Source of the DNA: Owenia fusiformis
Taxonomy: Eukaryota; Annelida; Polychaeta; Sabellida; Oweniidae
Direction: 5' to 3'
NCBI GenBank assembly: GCA_903813345.2
Contig: CAIIXF020000004.1
Location: 12,110,196-12,174,195, forward strand
DNA: 64,000 nucleotides
Below, piece by piece: positions 48,601-60,419 of this stretch. The position numbers and the translations under genes were made by a program. The notes below the pieces were generated by a model. The model was not told where the DNA came from and ran no database searches. It saw only the letters and a program-made list of their open reading frames with translations. Position 1 is the first letter of the stretch. Every line of letters begins with the position of its first letter.

Positions 48601-51103
48601 ATGCATATAATATGGAAACAAATCAGCAAATTGCGTAAGAAATGGGAAAATAGGACAGGCTGTGGTCATGTGTCATGGTCCAAGTGAGGAATGGGAAAAT
48701 AGGACAGGCTGTGGTCATGTGTCATAGTCTTAGTAAGAAATGGGAACATAGGACAGGCTGTGGTCATGTGTCATGGTCTTAGTAAAAAAATAGGAAAATA
48801 GAACAGGCCACAGGTGTCATGTGTCGTGGTCTAAGTGAGGAATGGGAAAATAGGACAGGCTGTGGTCAGATCAGAATATAAGAATATCTGCAATTGTAAC
48901 ATCTCTATGAATAAATTTCAAGACAGGCAGAGTACAATAGGCTTATTACATTATATTGTCAGTAGAGCAGACTATGGAGATGCACTGGTGTCTATTCAAC
49001 CCTGATGTGTTTCGCTACTTAATTTTTTCAATGCTTATCAGTATACTAGAGTACAGGGAGGCAATGCCGTCCATGGAGCTAATTGTCGGAGACTCATTAT
49101 ATGCAGTCATTTTTCCAACAATTACTTACAAGGAGGACATTACCCCCTGTACTCTACTTGAAATATCATGAGAACTTGAAAACAGAGCTGAGAACAGAGC
49201 TTTATGTATACTGAAGTGAAATAAATTATCCGGTGTGTAAAAAAGGTTGCGTAAAGGTGAGTCCTTTAACTTGGTAAAATTATAATTACAATATCAATAA
49301 TACTATTATTCAAAGAATATCAATTATAAAGAATGAAAAACAGCATCATTTTCCTACAATATTCTAATATATTACATTATTATTAATATACATGTACAAC
49401 AAAACTGTACAATATATACAATAATTTTTACAATATTATGCTTTATAAGTATACAATAACTTACAATATTGCTTCTTGATTTACAATAAAGCTGACTAGA
49501 TTTCTCTGGATAGACACAAAGTTATGGGGAAGATGATTATAAGAGGGGTATAATATGGGGTAAAATATGATGTGAAACTATGGGTTAAATATTGACAAGT
49601 GACAAGTGTTATGTGTGACAAGCCTTTACATTGTCATTGTTATGTCGAAGAGGAGGGAAACCCCCCAAAGTTCAATGGATCTTTATGTAGAGATGGCCAT
49701 CATCTCTGATTGGTCAAATAACATATAGAGCTAACAGAAACGAAATAGCAGATTCAAAGATTTGTAAAAATATTTGAAATTATATAATGTTAATTTCCGG
49801 CGTATTTGAAAATATTATAGCTTGTTACATCGGTAACTTAAAACCTCATGGTATGAGAATTAGTAAGTATTTTGTTTGATAAATCTAGATCTTTAACAAT
49901 TTTAACAATATATATCAAAAGTTGAATATCATGAAAACAATCATTTCAAGAGCATGGTAGTGTCAAGAAAAAATCGAAGTTATCTCTATGGGCAATCAAC
50001 CTTTTGATTTTCAAACATTTCCAAAATGGTTCTCAAAAGGCCAGATATTGAAAAATTGTGGAATCGTGGTTAAATGCCTTTACAAATTAATTGCTTGTTT
50101 AGCAGTATCATATACTAGTAAATCATTCAGAAACCTCCCTGGTCAAATTTTGTTCTCATTTTTTGTCTTTCATTTTGACCTTGACTAATAAAAAATAGTA
50201 CCTTTTTGACATTATTTTCGGTATTTAAAAGCTATTGAAAAGCCACAAGTTCACTACACCCCTTTCCAAACATAGTTCCTGCTAAACAGATATTTAAACT
50301 CAAGAGGCCTAACCACCTCAATTCCCCCTGCACCATTAAAAATAGAGAGGCTACGATTCACAAATTTGGGAAATCTTGAACATAAACATATTATATTAAT
50401 GATCCATAGGAAATGTTGTCCACCTCTTAATTGGTTTAAATGAAGGCAAGTGAATGTTACAAGTTAAATGTACATATTCCTAAAATCAGTGCTAACTTAA
50501 CCTCCCTCATGACATTAGAATAACATCCCCTGTCAAATAGCTGAAATTTCAGTAATGCTATAATTTCTTCAGATTTTTCACAATGGCCCTTCCAATGGGG
50601 AAGCCAGCGCAGCAAAATCCAGCACCACTGCGTTGCATAGCTCTCAACTCGGCAAGGTCGTAATCAGGCGATATTAAACGTTCATTCGGATCATCGCTCA
50701 ATCCTGAGTCACTGCTAAAACGTAGCTTGGATAAGTCCACTGGTGGCCAGTCAGGAAATTGTATCCATATTAACATTTGTATTCATTTGTTGCAATCATA
50801 TCCGTGTTGTAAATTGTATTCCCAGATTGTATCCACATCAAATATTGTATCCGTATAAGTTTGGATCCACATCAGAATTTATATCCATGTTGTAAATTGT
50901 ATTCCCAAATTGTATCCACATCAAATATAGTATCCGTATAAGTTTGGATCCACATCAGAATTTATATCCATGTAATGATTCATCCAGAAATAGCATCCGG
51001 AGAAGATTTAGAAGCAGCATTAACAAAAATAGTCAGGTTCATTTTTTAATCATTAATTGATTTACAACAAAATATTTGATTGAATTACAACACTGAGCAT
51101 TCC

Positions 51104-51137
<34 letters not shown>

Positions 51138-54011
51138 CCCCATTGTGTGTGTGTACAATCTACAAACCTGTCTGAGAATTGTCATTCTACAAGTGGTTAC
51201 AAAGTGTAAAAATGTTACAGACAAAAAATCAGGTGTACTTGTACATTGTATTTTAAGGTTTCAACGTTTTTGAAGCAAAATTTCGTGTATTTTCACAACT
51301 GGCAAATTTTAGGCAAAAGTGGCAAACCTCCAGGCCATGTTCAGCAAGTAAACTTTGAGATGCTGTATCTCTTGTTTTAGATGACATCTTTAAATATCAT
51401 TGAGTACGATAGAAAAGTAGTGTTTATTCTGGAATTATCAATAGGAAGTTGTTCACAATTTTTGCAACATTGGTCATTTTAATACCTATTTTAATACCTA
51501 TTTATCTTAAAATCCAAAACAGAGCATTTCATTTGAGGCTAAAGATTCCATGAATTAGGGTTTGCCTAATGGACGTTTCTATTGTAAAATTCAATTTTCA
51601 TGGTTAAAAACCATTTGCATAAAATTAAATTCTATTGCACCAGGTGAATATCTAATTAAAAATCCACTTGCACCCAGTTCAGAAAATCCTGGGAAGACCT
51701 AGAACACCAACTCCCCATTCTCAGATAGGTATTATATAAACTAACAAAAGGTTGAACCACAAATCATCTAGTTTTATAAAAATGAAACTACAATAAAATC
51801 AAATTTTTTGCAATCCGTGATGTGATGGAAATAATTTATATGTGAGGAAATTACAACAAAGGCTACAACAACAACATTACAACATCAATGGTGATATCAA
51901 TATCAATACAGCTTGATGTGTATTTAATTTATTACAGTCTAAGTCTAAGAGGAACACCTTTGGTACCTCTAAAAAGTGTTCCACTTGGGAGGTGTTCCAC
52001 TTACAGAGGTTTATTTAACATTAAGTCAATGTTGGTTTTGGGACTCTGAAAAGTATTCCATTAACAATAGTGATCCATTTCTTTCTTTCTTTTTTTTGAC
52101 AAACCATTACAAGAGTACATGTGCTCATACATAATTTCTTCAAACAATAAGTATAAACTATAAAACGCTTACATTATTTTATCGATATTGACATATTAAA
52201 CATACAAATTGCTGATAACGTATCTCAAACATATGAACTCAAATAAAACTCATGGTTTCAATTCCAAGAACTGGTGATATCTAAAGCCGTGACATTTACG
52301 ACATAAGGAAGTTTGTATAGGTCAAAAAAAATTTCAAAACATATTTGTATTATTAGGTTACATTAACCTAAGCAGACTAACACCAGGACACTATTGTAGA
52401 CTATACAAGGGTGTAGGATCTGTTAAAGTAAATTTTTAAACTTGTTTTTCTATTGAAATGACAGATATCGAATACTGAATTCTGGCCACAAATGGTGGTT
52501 TACAAGGTGGAACCAAAAAGAGAGAACTAAAATAAAATAAACTGCACTAAAAAGGAGAGCCATGCTTTCTACATAGAGAACTGGTTTACTATATCTAAGA
52601 AATGTGCTTTTCTAGGCGTGTATTCTAATTACTAATTGCGATGCGATAATAATGTATACTAGTTTCTAAGAAGCTGAATAATCATAACATTATATTCACA
52701 TAAAAATGTAAAATATAAGTACATGTTATATTATAGCAAATACTATTGATATAAGGAGAATCCCAGATTTTCTATTTCAGTAAGTTTTTGGACAACCCTT
52801 GTATTATAGAGCATTTTATAATTTTACTGAATAAATTTACATTTCTGTCTCGAAATTATTGTACTTATCAATCATGAAACTTCAATTGTTTAACAGCAGA
52901 TAATCTTTGAGAGAATTTAGCATTTGTAATTCTAAAGCACCATTTAAAGGTTTGGATATGACCCCCCCCCCCCTTCCCCATGAAAGAAGGGGCTGGTGAT
53001 ATGATAAAATAAATATTAAATTCCAAACCCTGTGAACGACTTAACGAGTCAATTTTCACACCCTTTGAGCAATAATTTTGGTCAAATTCAGTGCATTCCA
53101 AAAGTCCCTCCTCCCAGGACAGAGTCAAATACCACACTCTTGGACAATATGTGTTGAATTCCCAACTTTCCTTACATGGGGGGTCAATTTTTACACCCTT
53201 TAAGCAATAATTTTGGTCAAATACAGTGCATTCCAAAAGTCCCTACTTCCAGAGTCAAATACCACACCCTTGGACAATATGATTTGTCAAATTCTCAACT
53301 TTCCTTACAAGGGGGGGGGGGGGTCTCAGGCAAATGTTTGAATGGTGCATAAAAAGTACTTTGTACCAATGAAACATCCTTTTGTCAGGGCAGCATTTCT
53401 CAATTTCTGGGACTCTCCTTATATATATTTATATAAATTATTATAGGTTTAAAGCATAAAGCTGGAGAAATGCAGTTATTTGCAAAGTAGATCGTTTTTA
53501 TTGTATATGGAACATTTTTTTAATGTCATGGTAGTTTCCAATGATATATGGGGGTTAAATTAAGGTAGTTTTACAAATCTTTTCCCAGTGTTTAACTAAC
53601 TACTTCAGAATAAAAATATATTTATTCATTCTCATATCTCATTCAATTTCAACCTGAAATCTCTAGATTTCCAAAAAAAGGAAACAAACATGGAGAAATC
53701 ATGAAAATTTTGAAATTTTTATCTTATTAAATTAAAAATTTATATAACAGTATAGCATGTAGTCATATGACAATAAAAGCATGGAGGATATATTGTTAAA
53801 CAGTCTCGAGCATGGAATGGAATTAAAATAGGTCCCCTTTCATTTCTTATGCCCCCTTTGACATCAGAAATACCACCATGACATTTTAAAAGTGATATTC
53901 ATATGCTAAGTGTGTACTTACATGAGTTAACTGTATGTCTCGTTTTAGCACTTGTACAATAAGCTTCTATTACTTTCAACACTAAGGCATCTTCACTGGC
54001 AATGATGTCCT
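45662..54011 (-). CDS. ARHGEF7: ARHGEF7 (beta-PIX/Cool-1) orthologue, C-terminal exons
   Basis: Four minus-strand exons with GT-AG sites and consistent phase: 54011-53922 (EDIIASEDALVLKVIEAYCT, then SAKTRHTVNS), 47055-46965 (LLDCPQVIIAEEEKIIFEDI), 46476-46422 (SLVDTVYALKDQVKDLRQ) and 45808-45662 (EHKKMRKELDDEKKARKRLE to a TGA). These match the conserved C-terminus of beta-PIX, a Rac/Cdc42 exchange factor that binds GIT and PAK. The segments are the VIEAYCTSA motif, the EEEKIIIE GIT-binding region, and the coiled coil used for oligomerisation. The SH3, DH and PH exons were not found and should lie at or beyond the right edge. The end reads AWEESN plus nine residues instead of the vertebrate PDZ-binding AWDETNL. 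Confidence 0.88.
46494..46606. mobile_element. 113-bp hairpin MITE next to an ARHGEF7 splice site
   Basis: GTTATTAAATGGGAGGTTTG is mirrored by the end at 46606 (TATCCAAAACTGAGCATTAA). It is related to the hairpin at 19147-19290 by the TAGATAT and GGTTTTGGATA strings. It ends 17 bp upstream of the acceptor of the SLVDTVYALK exon. Confidence 0.65.
47508..47582. repeat. (CCACTCAC)n-type microsatellite
   Basis: Irregular repeats of CCCACTCA and CCACTCAT in an ARHGEF7 intron. Confidence 0.8.
47873..47919. repeat. 47-bp remnant with CAGGGTGTCC and GTACCCTG ends
   Basis: CAGGGTGTCCAAAATA at the left and AATTTGGGTACCCTG at the right form imperfect short inverted ends with TA flanks. It may be a collapsed mariner-type MITE. 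Confidence 0.4.
48640..48870. repeat. ~50-bp minisatellite, about five copies
   Basis: AATAGGACAGGCTGTGGTCA recurs about every 50 bp with small changes. It is intronic to ARHGEF7. Confidence 0.85.
49047..49156. mobile_element. 110-bp MITE
   Basis: TAGAGTACAGGGAGG at the left mirrors CCCCCTGTACTCTA at the right. No gene inside. Confidence 0.6.
50558..50739 (-). CDS. ARHGEF7: Candidate alternative terminal exon of ARHGEF7
   Basis: A minus-strand frame after the acceptor GGCCACCAG encodes DLSKLRFSSDSGLSDDPNER, then LISPDYDLAELRAMQR and a Cys/Gly stretch, ending KNLKKL and TAG. It lies in the intron between the VIEAYCTSA exon and the GIT-binding exon. Joined to the donor at 53921, the split codon is completed in frame, the same phase the next constitutive exon uses. 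The composition (Ser/Asp-rich, non-repetitive) looks coding. Used as a last exon, it would give an isoform without the GIT-binding region and coiled coil. Vertebrate beta-PIX also has isoforms with different C-termini, but I do not recognise this sequence. It could instead belong to an unrelated nested gene. Confidence 0.5.
50805..50970. repeat. 83-bp tandem duplication
   Basis: TGTTGTAAATTGTATTCCCA recurs 83 bp later, and the copies are almost identical. Confidence 0.9.
51103..51137. repeat. (CAA)n microsatellite
   Basis: About 11 uninterrupted CAA units. Confidence 0.95.
53049..53320. repeat. 135-bp tandem duplication
   Basis: GCAATAATTTTGGTCAAAT and GTGCATTCCAAAAGTCCCT recur 135 bp apart. 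Poly-C/G runs of 10-13 border it. Confidence 0.85.
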
Positions 54012-54712
54012 CTGAAATATAAATTAGAATTTAGTATGAAATTAATTGTTTTAATTTTATACAGTAATTACCTTATATCACATACACTAGGAGTCTTCGC
54101 TAGCAATTTTCTTCTGAAATATTATTCGCAAAAATAAACCTGACAATTCAGATTATGCACTCATCACCCAATAATTTTGGGTAGCTGCACATCTAAATAT
54201 ATATATCCCAGGGGTTTCATTACCAGCAGGCAACAGGCGATTTATTTTCAATGATTGTGTTCACAAAATCGCCTGTTGTTTTCAGAGACATTTCAACTTT
54301 TTCATGTTAAATTAATGATTTCCATTAATTTTGCCTGTTGTTCTCATTTATTTAGACTGTTTAGAAATTCTAATGAAACCCCCGATATATCTGCAAAACC
54401 CTAGGTGTTTGTTTCCATAAGGAAATTGCCATGAAAATTTAAATTACCAAAATTTCAATTTTGCACCTTATGAGTTTCAATTGTACATCTTTATGTGTTG
54501 ATCTCATTTACATAATACATAAATTAAGTTTCATATAATATCAATGTAGGAATTTAAAAAATAAACTAGATTTGACTATACTTTTACAACAATAATAAAC
54601 TAATAAATTCACACCAAATTACCCCTTTAAATCAAAAAAAAAAAGTATAACTTATATACAATACATACAAAAACACTACCCTATATCGACAATACATTAA
54701 TATTACAGTAAG

Positions 54713-55330
54713 TAAGTAAGTAAGTAAGTAAGTAAGGTATTTATTAGAGTCTCACGCTGTACAATTTAAAATACATGTTGATACAATTGATTAAAACAAC
54801 AGCTCAGCCGGCTCCGGCTTATGAGAGACTTAAAGATCGAATAGTTCTATGAGTATAAAATGTCTAAAAATGTAAATCTAATATTGCACCTTGTATTATA
54901 TTACACTTCATAGCATCTTCGTGTTATCATGATTTTATTTATTGTTTTCGCTATTAGTCTTTGTACTGATATAGTGTTCATCATTGTGCAATATTTGCCC
55001 ATGCTCGATAAGTTGTTAAAGTCCGGTATTTGAAGAGCACATGCTTCTATAAGGGTTTGTCTATTGTCATCGTGTAGGGGGCAATCAATTAGGATATGGA
55101 TTTCGTCTTCAACACTTTGGTTGCATAAGCATACTCTGTCGTGTAATTCGACACCTGTGAATCGCCCGGTTTCAATTCTTATAGGGAGGGTTCCTGATCG
55201 AATTCGTGCCAAGTAACTACGTTCATATTTATGCATAGGTAATTGAACGTACGGCTCAGGGGTTGTCGCATGCGGTTTATGTAGTCTATATGTTCTTAGT
55301 TTATTGCCATGTTCTTGGTTTCTGCGATTT
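54713..55330 (-). pseudogene. LINE 3' end, ORF2 C-terminus fragment
   Basis: The minus-strand frame 55236-54901 has YLARIRSGTLPIRIETGRFT, then RVCLCNQSVEDEIHILIDCP and R, the C-terminal Cys/His knuckle of LINE ORF2. The 3' end is an (ACTT)n tail at 54713-54740. It is 5'-truncated, as LINE copies usually are. Confidence 0.8.
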
Positions 55331-55504
55331 TACATCCTAGCTTTATACATACATAACAAGATAGTTCTTTGTATAAGATGCTGAAATTGTCAAGGTCCTT
55401 TGTTAACAAAACATAGAATAACTAAATAGGTAGAATACCATTCCTCTTTTTACAAATACAAATGAAAAGAGCATGACTTTTATGTAAAAACCATGGCCAG
55501 CCAT

Positions 55505-57130
55505 ATTACATATGAAACTATAGCCATTTATATACAACATGTAATTTATATACAATATGTACAAAACCATAGACATTTATATACAATATATACAAAAAAT
55601 GTGTACAAAATGTCCCCACCAAGTGGTGATCCCGTGAAATGGTTATCCTGAAAATGAGTAGACAAGACTTTACCAACACAATTTGAGGACGGAAAATCCA
55701 AAGTGGCCACCTTAAAATTTACCCAGAATGCCAAACATTTAGTCAGTTCTAGATTTTCATACTAAGAACCACCCCTGAAAATTTGAAATTGATCCGTCAC
55801 ACAGTTAACCAGAAAACATGTAAACAAGACTTTACAGACAAGATTTCAGGATGGAAAATCCAAAATGGCTGCCTTGACATTTACCAAGAATGTCAAAAAA
55901 CTAATCTGTTTGTAGATTTTCATACTAAGAATCATCCCTGAAAATATGAAATTGATCTACCAAACGGTTCACCTGTAAACGGGTAGACAAGACTTTACAG
56001 GCAAGATTTTAAGACGGAAAATCCAAAATGGCTGCCTTGACATTTACCCAGAATGCAAAAAAACTAATCAGTTCTAGATTTTCATACAAAGAATCATCCC
56101 TGAAAATTTGAAATTGATCTACCAAACAGTTCACCTGAAAACGAGTAGACAAGACTTTACAGACAAGATTTTAGGACGGAAAATCCAAAATGGCTGCCTT
56201 GACATTTACCCAGAATGCCAAAAAACTAATGAGATCTAGATTTTTATACTAAGACTCATCCCTGAAAATTTGAAATTGATCCACCAAACGGTTCACCTGA
56301 AAACGCGCAGACAAGACTTCACAGACAAGATTTTAGGACCGAAAAATCCAAAATGGCAGACAATAAAAAAGTCCTTATGAGTTTTTGCTGATTTCTTTTT
56401 ACAAAATTATCACATATAACTACTGTTAACAATAAAGTAGGCTTTTACAGCAAAGTACATCTGAAATTATTTATAAAGCTACTATAGTTAAAGTATGAAA
56501 ACTCAAAAACACCATTCAATATGATACAAAGTATTATCGCACGCTAACTTTTCTTAAGACATTCAAAATGGCTGACATGACTGAGCTAGCAGGTCCAAAA
56601 CCTAATCAGATCTAGAATGAAGTGAGCTGAACAAGATGTTAAAGTTTTAAAAGCAACTGTGAAGCAGTTTTTCTTAAAGTTTGCAGACAAGGATTTTAGC
56701 ATTTGACTTCAAAATGGCCGACAAGAAGTAGGTTTCGAGTTAAATTTTTTTCATCCACATCTATAGGCACTCATAAGTTATTCCTGAAAATTAGAAGGTG
56801 ATACCTGTAGCGGTTTTGGAGAAAACTGCCGGACGTACGGACGGACAGACAGACAGACAACCAGACAGACGGACGGACGCGCCTAGGACGACAATATGGC
56901 CCCACACTATGTGGTGGGGACATAAAAACACTTCTATATATATACTTTATATATAAAACTATAGCTACTTGTGAACTTTTTGGAAAAAAACATAGACATA
57001 ACCATATCTATTTATATACAATATGTACACAACTATAGCCATTTATATTTTATATACAATATGTATATACCCATAGACATTTATATACAATATATACAAG
57101 ACCACAGACATTTCTACAATATGTACAATA
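55505..57130. repeat. AT-rich minisatellite split by a TIR element
   Basis: Units of ATTTATATACAATATGTACA plus AAACCATAGACA occur on both sides (55505-55610 and 56940-57130). The element at 55611-56922 appears to have inserted into this array. Confidence 0.65.
55611..56922. mobile_element. 1.3-kb TIR element with ~160-bp internal tandem repeats
   Basis: The ends TGTCCCCACCA and TGGTGGGGACA are inverted. About 4.5 internal units of roughly 160 bp carry GACAAGACTTTACAGACAAG and AAAATCCAAAATGGCTGCCT. The right end has a GGACGGACAGACAGACAGAC run. No transposase is seen. Confidence 0.7.
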
Positions 57131-59050
57131 TAAAATGAAGAGATATTAACCTGGCCTAATGTAGTATTCTCTTTCCAGAGATTTTGTTCTTGCTTTAAGT
57201 CCAGCATAAAAGTATTTAAAATATTAATATTTTGAGAAAAATAATACAGTGTACTGCCAAATGCAAGTAAAATAACAACTTATTATTCTCAAATGAAAGG
57301 CAATTTAAGGACAGTGTAACCAATTATGGGATGGATTTAAAATACATGTGAAACTGACATTTAATTTGGTACACACCCTGTGATATGGGTCTATATAAGC
57401 TCTTTTGGGAGAAATATTTTGGTTATTTAAATTATCATGTAAAGAATGAATGTATGACTTACCACTATAAGTAATAAAAAGATAAAAACATATGACTTTA
57501 TCTATGGACATCACAGTATAATTGGAATCTAACAGCACTGATATAAATATATAAACACAAAAAAAGAATGATTTTAAAGAATTTTATAATTGTAACTTAT
57601 GCCAAAAAAATTGTCAATGACAGTCACTGAAATGATAGCTACAACAATACGGTATAAACCCTGTATATCGGAACACCTCTCTTCTCTTATCTAAACACAT
57701 CAGTCCCATTTTTTCAAACTAGCAAATATAACTATGTTAAATAACTCAAAATGTGAACACATGCTAAAGTGAACCTTTATCACCATTGGTCCTCAGTAAT
57801 CAAAGGGTTAATAATATCATTTTTATTTTCATAATTGTTCATTATTTCTTATTGTCCAATTTTCTCATAGGAACACCTATAATAGTACAATAATGTCATT
57901 TCCAAGGGCAATATAGTGAAATATTGGACCAGGGAAATTGCCGGTGGTTAAATGCATTCTCGACTGGTCTGAGACCACCACTATGACGTCACATATTGCT
58001 CAGGTCGATATAGTAAAATGAACGGTTTCTAAACTAGCACTAAAACCCCTAGAACTGGCCCGGCAAGGTGGATATTGGTGCATATACCAAGAGAATCAAT
58101 TCGGATTAGGCTATACAAGTATTACAATCTTTTTTTAGTAATCCAATTCTTAGAAGATCTCACCTGTTCTAGGAATTAAATGTTTGTTCAAATTAAGATA
58201 CACCTAAGGTGAGTATATACATAATCTCAAGTGGTACATGTTGTCATCCAAACAAAATTTAGGATGTCAACATTTTCTTACTTCATATGAAAAATTAAAA
58301 ACCAATCCTATATAAGGCTAATGGTTTTTAGTGAAAGAGATTGTATTTTCATGTGATTATATGTGAAATAATGGCAACACAACCCAAACATTTCAGATTA
58401 ACGCGTCTCAAATAAATCAGTCAGTGTCTCTTTAAACCAAAGGTATGTCAAGTCAACATACTTAAAACTATACAAAGTCCAATTAACAATTCTAAGAACT
58501 GGCATAAAATGGAGGACATTTATGCCCATATTAGGAAAAATAAAGCTACGTATATTGATGAAACAAACTGAAAATCAAAGAGGCTAGAAACTGTCACTCG
58601 AAGTGGACGTCTTATTTAAACTGAATCGTTTAATAAACCGAGAAAGGCGAGTGTGATTTTATTTAAAATTTGGCATTGCATTTTTTAAATCGTAAAAAAA
58701 AACAGGAAAATGAATCATTATGTAAGGATAGATGAATTCATATGTTAAATGATAAAAAATAACATTTTTTTAAAAAGAACATTAATCATTGTTTTTCATG
58801 AAAAGTGAACAAAAATAACATTTTGGATGATAAATAAAGACAACAAACAAATTGATAAAAACATATTTTTCTTAATCTTTGAATTTTTGCTTATCAAGAA
58901 TTCAATTTTTTTAAAAAGAATGAACAAGAAAATCAACATGTACATATAAATTAATTTCAACAATATTAAATAGATAAGAAGACATTTACATGACATATTG
59001 TCGCCATTTTCTAAAATAAAATGAATATTCACACAGAAATAAATTAATTA
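57130..59050. other. No gene recognised
   Basis: AT-rich sequence. No ARHGEF7 exon could be identified here with confidence. Confidence 0.35.
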
Positions 59051-59071
59051 TCTACAGATAACACGATCATC

Positions 59072-59676
59072 ATGTCTGTGTATGTGTTCTACAATCCGAA
59101 AAACAACTGTTACAAGATCGGACAGAGTGAGAAGGTTGGAAGGAGACTACGCGAAATTAAAGAACAATATCCTGACACGTTTGAAGTCTTGAGAGAAGCT
59201 GTTGGATCGCCTCAATCAGCTGAATCTGCAGCCCAAACAAAGTAAGGATAAAATGTCTAAGTCTGAAAGAACCATGTGACATACTTGTACTAAATGATGC
59301 CATTATTATTATTTTTCATCATTTAATTACAGTATATGTCTATGCTTGAGAAATAACTTTTTAATAAATTTTTATGGTGCTTTTCAAATAAATTAAGTAC
59401 TTAAAAATATGAAATACAAAAATTAATGAACAATGCTATATTTTGGGGAAAATATAGTTAAAAAGCAAAACTCTTAAACTGTCTAATAAATGAAGCAACC
59501 TTTTAAAAATATCTAAAATAAAACAATTCTTAAATATTTCCAGAGTCATGAATGAACTGGGTATGCGACAAGTTAATGATGGTTCGAATAAATCTGATTG
59601 GTTCAAAACATCGCAAAATGTCTCAAGCAGCGATGTAAAAGAAACAGTCATGAATGCTATCTCAGCTTACAGATAG
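59072..59676 (+). CDS. Small GIY-YIG/T5orf172-like domain protein
   Basis: Two coding exons, 59072-59241 and 59544-59676, joined by GTAAGG...TTTCCAG, give 100 residues. The start begins MSVYVFYNPKNNCYKIGQSE, matching the YVY...KIGxS opening of the T5orf172 (phage T5 Orf172-type) branch of the GIY-YIG fold. RRLREI follows with the expected Arg (24/25), and Glu51 in SAES is the candidate catalytic Glu. An acceptor (ATCTACAG) 12 bases before the ATG implies a 5'UTR intron. A GTAAGT donor at 59702 and TTTTTTCAG at 60105-60113 suggest a 3'UTR intron. AATAAA is at 60411. Stand-alone animal members are poorly characterised, so DNA binding or nuclease activity is inference. It is convergent to the minus-strand ARHGEF7 exons. 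Confidence 0.7.
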
Positions 59677-60419
59677 ACAAGACAATGTTAGCAACTCATA
59701 TGTAAGTGTAGATCTAATAAGTTTTTTTTATTCAGTTGAATCAAAAAGGCAGTTTTAAGTAAAAACTTTATCTTGTTGAATTTGTAGAATATGTGAGACT
59801 TCATATAATATTCAACATAAATAAGTTATATCAATGTCTCTGATGGAAAATAAAATTGTTCACTTTACATAAAACGGCACCACAATATTAACAGATTTTA
59901 TTTTATTTTTTCATTTATTAAAATCAATGTAACATATTTACAGGTTTTAGTGGCTATGATGTATTGAGATTAAAACTCACAGCATTTTGTCACACTTACA
60001 ATCTACAATATTTTCCCAAGTAGCATTCCTCTAAATCCATATTTCCCACATAAAATATAAGAATTCTTATTTGATTTCATAAGAATAAATTTCATTTCTA
60101 TTCTTTTTTCAGGTTCACAGATAAACAACCAACAGCTATCACAAATAGAAGCATGACAAGATTATATTTATAAAAATTGGACATTGAATTATTCAATTTA
60201 TGAACATTCCATAATAATTATAGTTTAAATGAAAACAAAATCAATCGCAATACTGCAAGTTGCTTAAAGTATACATTTCCCTTTCAATTTCCAGTGTATA
60301 GGTGCTTGTATTTTATGTGTTTGGGGACTGTACATGATAATTCATATAATTCAATTATGTGCTGAATATGATGAAATTAAATGTTATCCAATATTGTCTG
60401 AATTACCAGAAATAAATAA

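Noticed and set aside
57155-57210. Possible minus-strand exon ending at a GTTAATA donor
   Set aside because: The translation (KARTKSLEREYYIRP) could not be tied to beta-PIX or any family, and the acceptor is ambiguous.
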